A stretch of DNA of 6,597 nt from an uncultured Clostridium sp. (GTDB lineage Bacteria > Bacillota_A > Clostridia > TANB77 > CAG-508): positions 1 through 6,597 of the forward strand of contig CANCZH010000082.1 in the NCBI GenBank assembly GCA_947382445.1. The letters run 5' to 3'. Shown one piece after another: positions 5,425 to 6,597 of the stretch (positions within the stretch are counted from its first letter, which is position 1; each line of letters begins with the position of its first letter). The notes below the pieces were generated by a model, which saw only the letters and a list, made by a program, of their open reading frames with translations, ran no database searches and was not told the DNA's origin. Position numbers and translations under genes: made by a program.

Positions 5425-5475
5425 CTCCGAGGGATTTTTGATACAAAAATTATTAATTTTTATTAAAGTCTTTCA

Positions 5476-5517
5476 AAAAAAGTTCAAATTCCTTAAATTT
5501 AAAATTCGAACTTTTTT
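5476..5517 (-). terminator. rho-independent terminator behind the helicase-loader gene
   Basis: The arms AAAAAAGTTCAAATT (5476-5490) and AATTCGAACTTTTTT (5503-5517) match at 14 of 15 positions around a 12-base loop. On the minus strand the stem ends in seven T's (5481-5475), as expected for an intrinsic terminator. It lies 52 bases after the TAA of the helicase-loader gene. The symmetry means it could also act on plus-strand transcripts. Confidence 0.75.
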
Positions 5518-5569
5518 AATTTACTTTTTTGTTTAAATATATTATAATAAATTTAGATTTTGCATTAAG

Positions 5570-6418
5570 TTAGCATTTAGTTTGGTTACTTGTGCTAGCT
5601 TTTTCTTTTTGATTTTCGTCATATATCTTTAGTTCAATTCCGTAACACATTTGATATAATTTTTGAATAATTGCTTTTGATAATTCTTTATCATTACTTT
5701 GCTCAAATCTATGTAATAAGCCTTCTTTATCAAACTTAGTTGTTATTATAATTGGTAACTTATTTTCATTTCTATTTTCTATAATTGTATATAGCTTGTA
5801 CAATGCCCAACTGCTTATTTTTTCTGTTCCTAAATCATCTATTACAACCATATCCACATTAGAAAATAGTTCTATTAACTCATTTTCTGACTTTGAATTA
5901 TTTCTAAAAGTTTCTTTTATCATATCCAACAATGATGTTAATCTTCCCATTACAACTAGTTTATCTTTTTCTATCAATTCGTTTGAAATTGATGCTACTA
6001 AATGTGTCTTTCCTACTCCAGAATCTCCAGTAATAATAAGTCCATTTTCTTGTTCATTATTGATACATTTTTTAGCATAATCTTTTGCACTCTCTACTTC
6101 TTTTTTATTAACATCTGTTACTTTAAAATTCTTAAAATTATAATCTTTTAGTCTTTTACTAATATAATTTTGAGAATAAAATTGACCAATCATTTCTCTG
6201 TAATGTTCTTTCTTTTTCTGCTCTTGAATTCTAAAGTCTACATCTTTCCAATAGTTTTTGGATTCTTTACAAGTGCATCTTTCATATTCAATTAATTCTG
6301 AAGATACATTAGTATATAAGTAGTCTAATCCTATTGGCTTTAAATCTTTTCCACAAAATTTGCATTTATTGCGGAAATTCTTTTGACAATTTTCATATTT
6401 TGTATTCTCTAAATCCAT
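5570..6418 (-). CDS. dnaC: DnaC/IstB-like helicase-loader ATPase, 282 aa
   Basis: This is an AAA+ ATPase of the phage/mobile-element DnaC type, which loads the replicative DNA helicase at an origin with the help of an initiator or replisome organizer. The N-terminal segment carries a probable zinc site (C19-x2-C22 in CKFCGKDL, and C48, C50 in CTC). The ATPase core has Walker A GDSGVGKTH (131-139), Walker B VVIDDLG (191-197) and a sensor-1 strand PIIITTKF (222-229). The helix usually written SRL in DnaC proteins reads SKAIIQKLYQ here, so a canonical arginine is not obvious. The start lies inside the preceding gene. AGAAAGGAG (6432-6440) is only 1 base before the ATG at 6430 but 13 bases before the ATG at 6418, so I prefer 6418, with moderate certainty; the longer form would add MRTI. 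The protein is cytoplasmic, the operon mate of the gene at the right edge, and followed by a strong terminator. Confidence 0.9.
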   Translation of the reverse strand: MDLENTKYENCQKNFRNKCKFCGKDLKPIGLDYLYTNVSSELIEYERCTCKESKNYWKDVDFRIQEQKKKEHYREMIGQFYSQNYISKRLKDYNFKNFKVTDVNKKEVESAKDYAKKCINNEQENGLIITGDSGVGKTHLVASISNELIEKDKLVVMGRLTSLLDMIKETFRNNSKSENELIELFSNVDMVVIDDLGTEKISSWALYKLYTIIENRNENKLPIIITTKFDKEGLLHRFEQSNDKELSKAIIQKLYQMCYGIELKIYDENQKEKASTSNQTKC

Positions 6419-6597
6419 TATTGTTCTCATTCTCCTTTCTTGTATTTTTCTCTTGTGTACTATCTTCTATTGCGTTATTTTCCGTTATTGTAACGTTACT
6501 TTTTTCTTTTTCACTTTTCAATTTTTCACGATATCTTTGTTGTCTTATTCTATTTTGTTCTTGATATTTTTCGTTTGTTTCAACACTTTGGTATTTA
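6393..6597 (-). CDS. C-terminal tail of a probable phage replisome organizer/replication initiator (runs off the right edge)
   Basis: Sixty-seven codons are visible, ending ...NNNGFREYKI before the TGA at 6395-6393; the N-terminal part lies beyond the window. The tail is basic and hydrophilic: NRIRQQRYREKLKSEKEKSN is followed by VTITENNAIEDS. The RQxRYREK...NVTxTxxN style tail is characteristic of phage replisome-organizer proteins (Phage_rep_org_N/DnaD-like) that sit directly upstream of dnaC. The gene overlaps the helicase-loader start by 26 bases (38 if the ATG at 6430 is used) and contains its SD, which points to translational coupling. The domain that would prove the family is outside the window, so the call rests on this tail and its neighbour. 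Confidence 0.65.
   Translation of the reverse strand, partial: KYQSVETNEKYQEQNRIRQQRYREKLKSEKEKSNVTITENNAIEDSTQEKNTRKENENNNGFREYKI
6432..6440 (-). promoter_or_regulatory. ribosome binding site of the helicase-loader gene
   Basis: AGAAAGGAG on the minus strand matches nine bases of the anti-SD sequence. It is too close to the ATG at 6430 (1 base) and rather far from the ATG at 6418 (13 bases); the second is the better choice. Confidence 0.6.

Larger units (their letters stand above)
5247..5569. other. gene-free stretch rich in inverted repeats, between helicase loader and decayed gene
   Basis: No coding frame of any quality was seen on either strand. From left to right the stretch holds ATCTTAAT/ATTAAGAT (5274-5304), AGCAAAAT/ATTTTGCT (5307-5324), a long stem (5321-5366), GGTGT/ACACC (5368-5381), TTAGGGCAA/TTGCCCTAA (5393-5411), ATTTTTG/CAAAAAT (5434-5450) and a strong terminator hairpin (5476-5517). 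The rest, 5518-5569, is A+T-rich with a TATAAT-like string at 5541-5546 on the minus strand but no convincing -35. The stretch could be a replication origin, a structured RNA or an attachment-type site. Confidence 0.6.

Noticed and set aside
5541..5569. Promoter with TATAAT at 5541-5546 (minus strand)
   Set aside because: No acceptable -35 lies 16-18 bases upstream. TATAAT strings are common in DNA this A+T-rich, and the terminator at 5476-5517 would stop the transcript almost at once.
5247..5569. tRNA or known riboswitch in the gene-free stretch
   Set aside because: The stems do not form a cloverleaf or a riboswitch core that I recognise, and no tRNA-like T-loop (GTTCRA with a paired stem) is present in a fitting position.
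5796..6564. Plus-strand open frames at 5796-6080 and 6334-6564
   Set aside because: Both lie opposite the helicase-loader gene and the tail of its upstream neighbour. Their hydrophobic look comes from reading the complement of Lys- and Glu-rich codons, so no membrane protein is claimed.

Overview
The window is strongly A+T-rich. Its genes are separated by AGGAG-type Shine-Dalgarno (SD) sites, and every gene I can support lies on the minus strand, so transcription runs from right to left. Base composition, translation signals and protein families point to a low-GC Bacillota, probably a Clostridium-like host, and to a prophage, phage-derived or otherwise mobile accessory region. No species can be named from the sequence alone.

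Right part (about 5476-6597): a phage-type replication module. It holds the C-terminal tail of a probable replisome-organizer/replication initiation protein, overlapped by a complete DnaC/IstB-like helicase-loader ATPase with an N-terminal zinc-binding segment. A strong hairpin terminator follows. The next roughly 200 bases carry a dense series of inverted repeats and a repeated CCTTTTTTGCT-type motif and contain no gene.

Middle right (4625-5246): a decayed gene. One protein of about 206 residues can be followed across five reading-frame segments joined by four single-base shifts. Its C-terminal 102-codon piece, with a possible helix-turn-helix, is still open.

Middle and left (352-4523): an apparent operon with its own good promoter (TTGAGA, 17 bases, TATAAG). 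It encodes an Mrr-type restriction endonuclease with a long N-terminal and coiled-coil extension, a MazG-like nucleotide pyrophosphohydrolase, a nuclease-helicase protein of the DUF2075 (Schlafen group 3-like helicase) kind, and a small cysteine-rich protein. The nuclease-helicase gene is cut in two by one in-frame TAA between its nuclease and helicase domains, so it is a recent pseudogene, a split gene or a sequencing error. The gene content suggests an anti-phage defence cassette placed behind the replication module, but that is inference.

Left edge (1-351): a second transcription unit begins, with an excellent promoter and SD. It encodes the start of an AbiL/RloA-like AAA ATPase whose Walker A motif lies right at the window edge. 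The promoter is surrounded by operator-like repeats, and a three-copy TTGCACTTT repeat separates it from the operon upstream.
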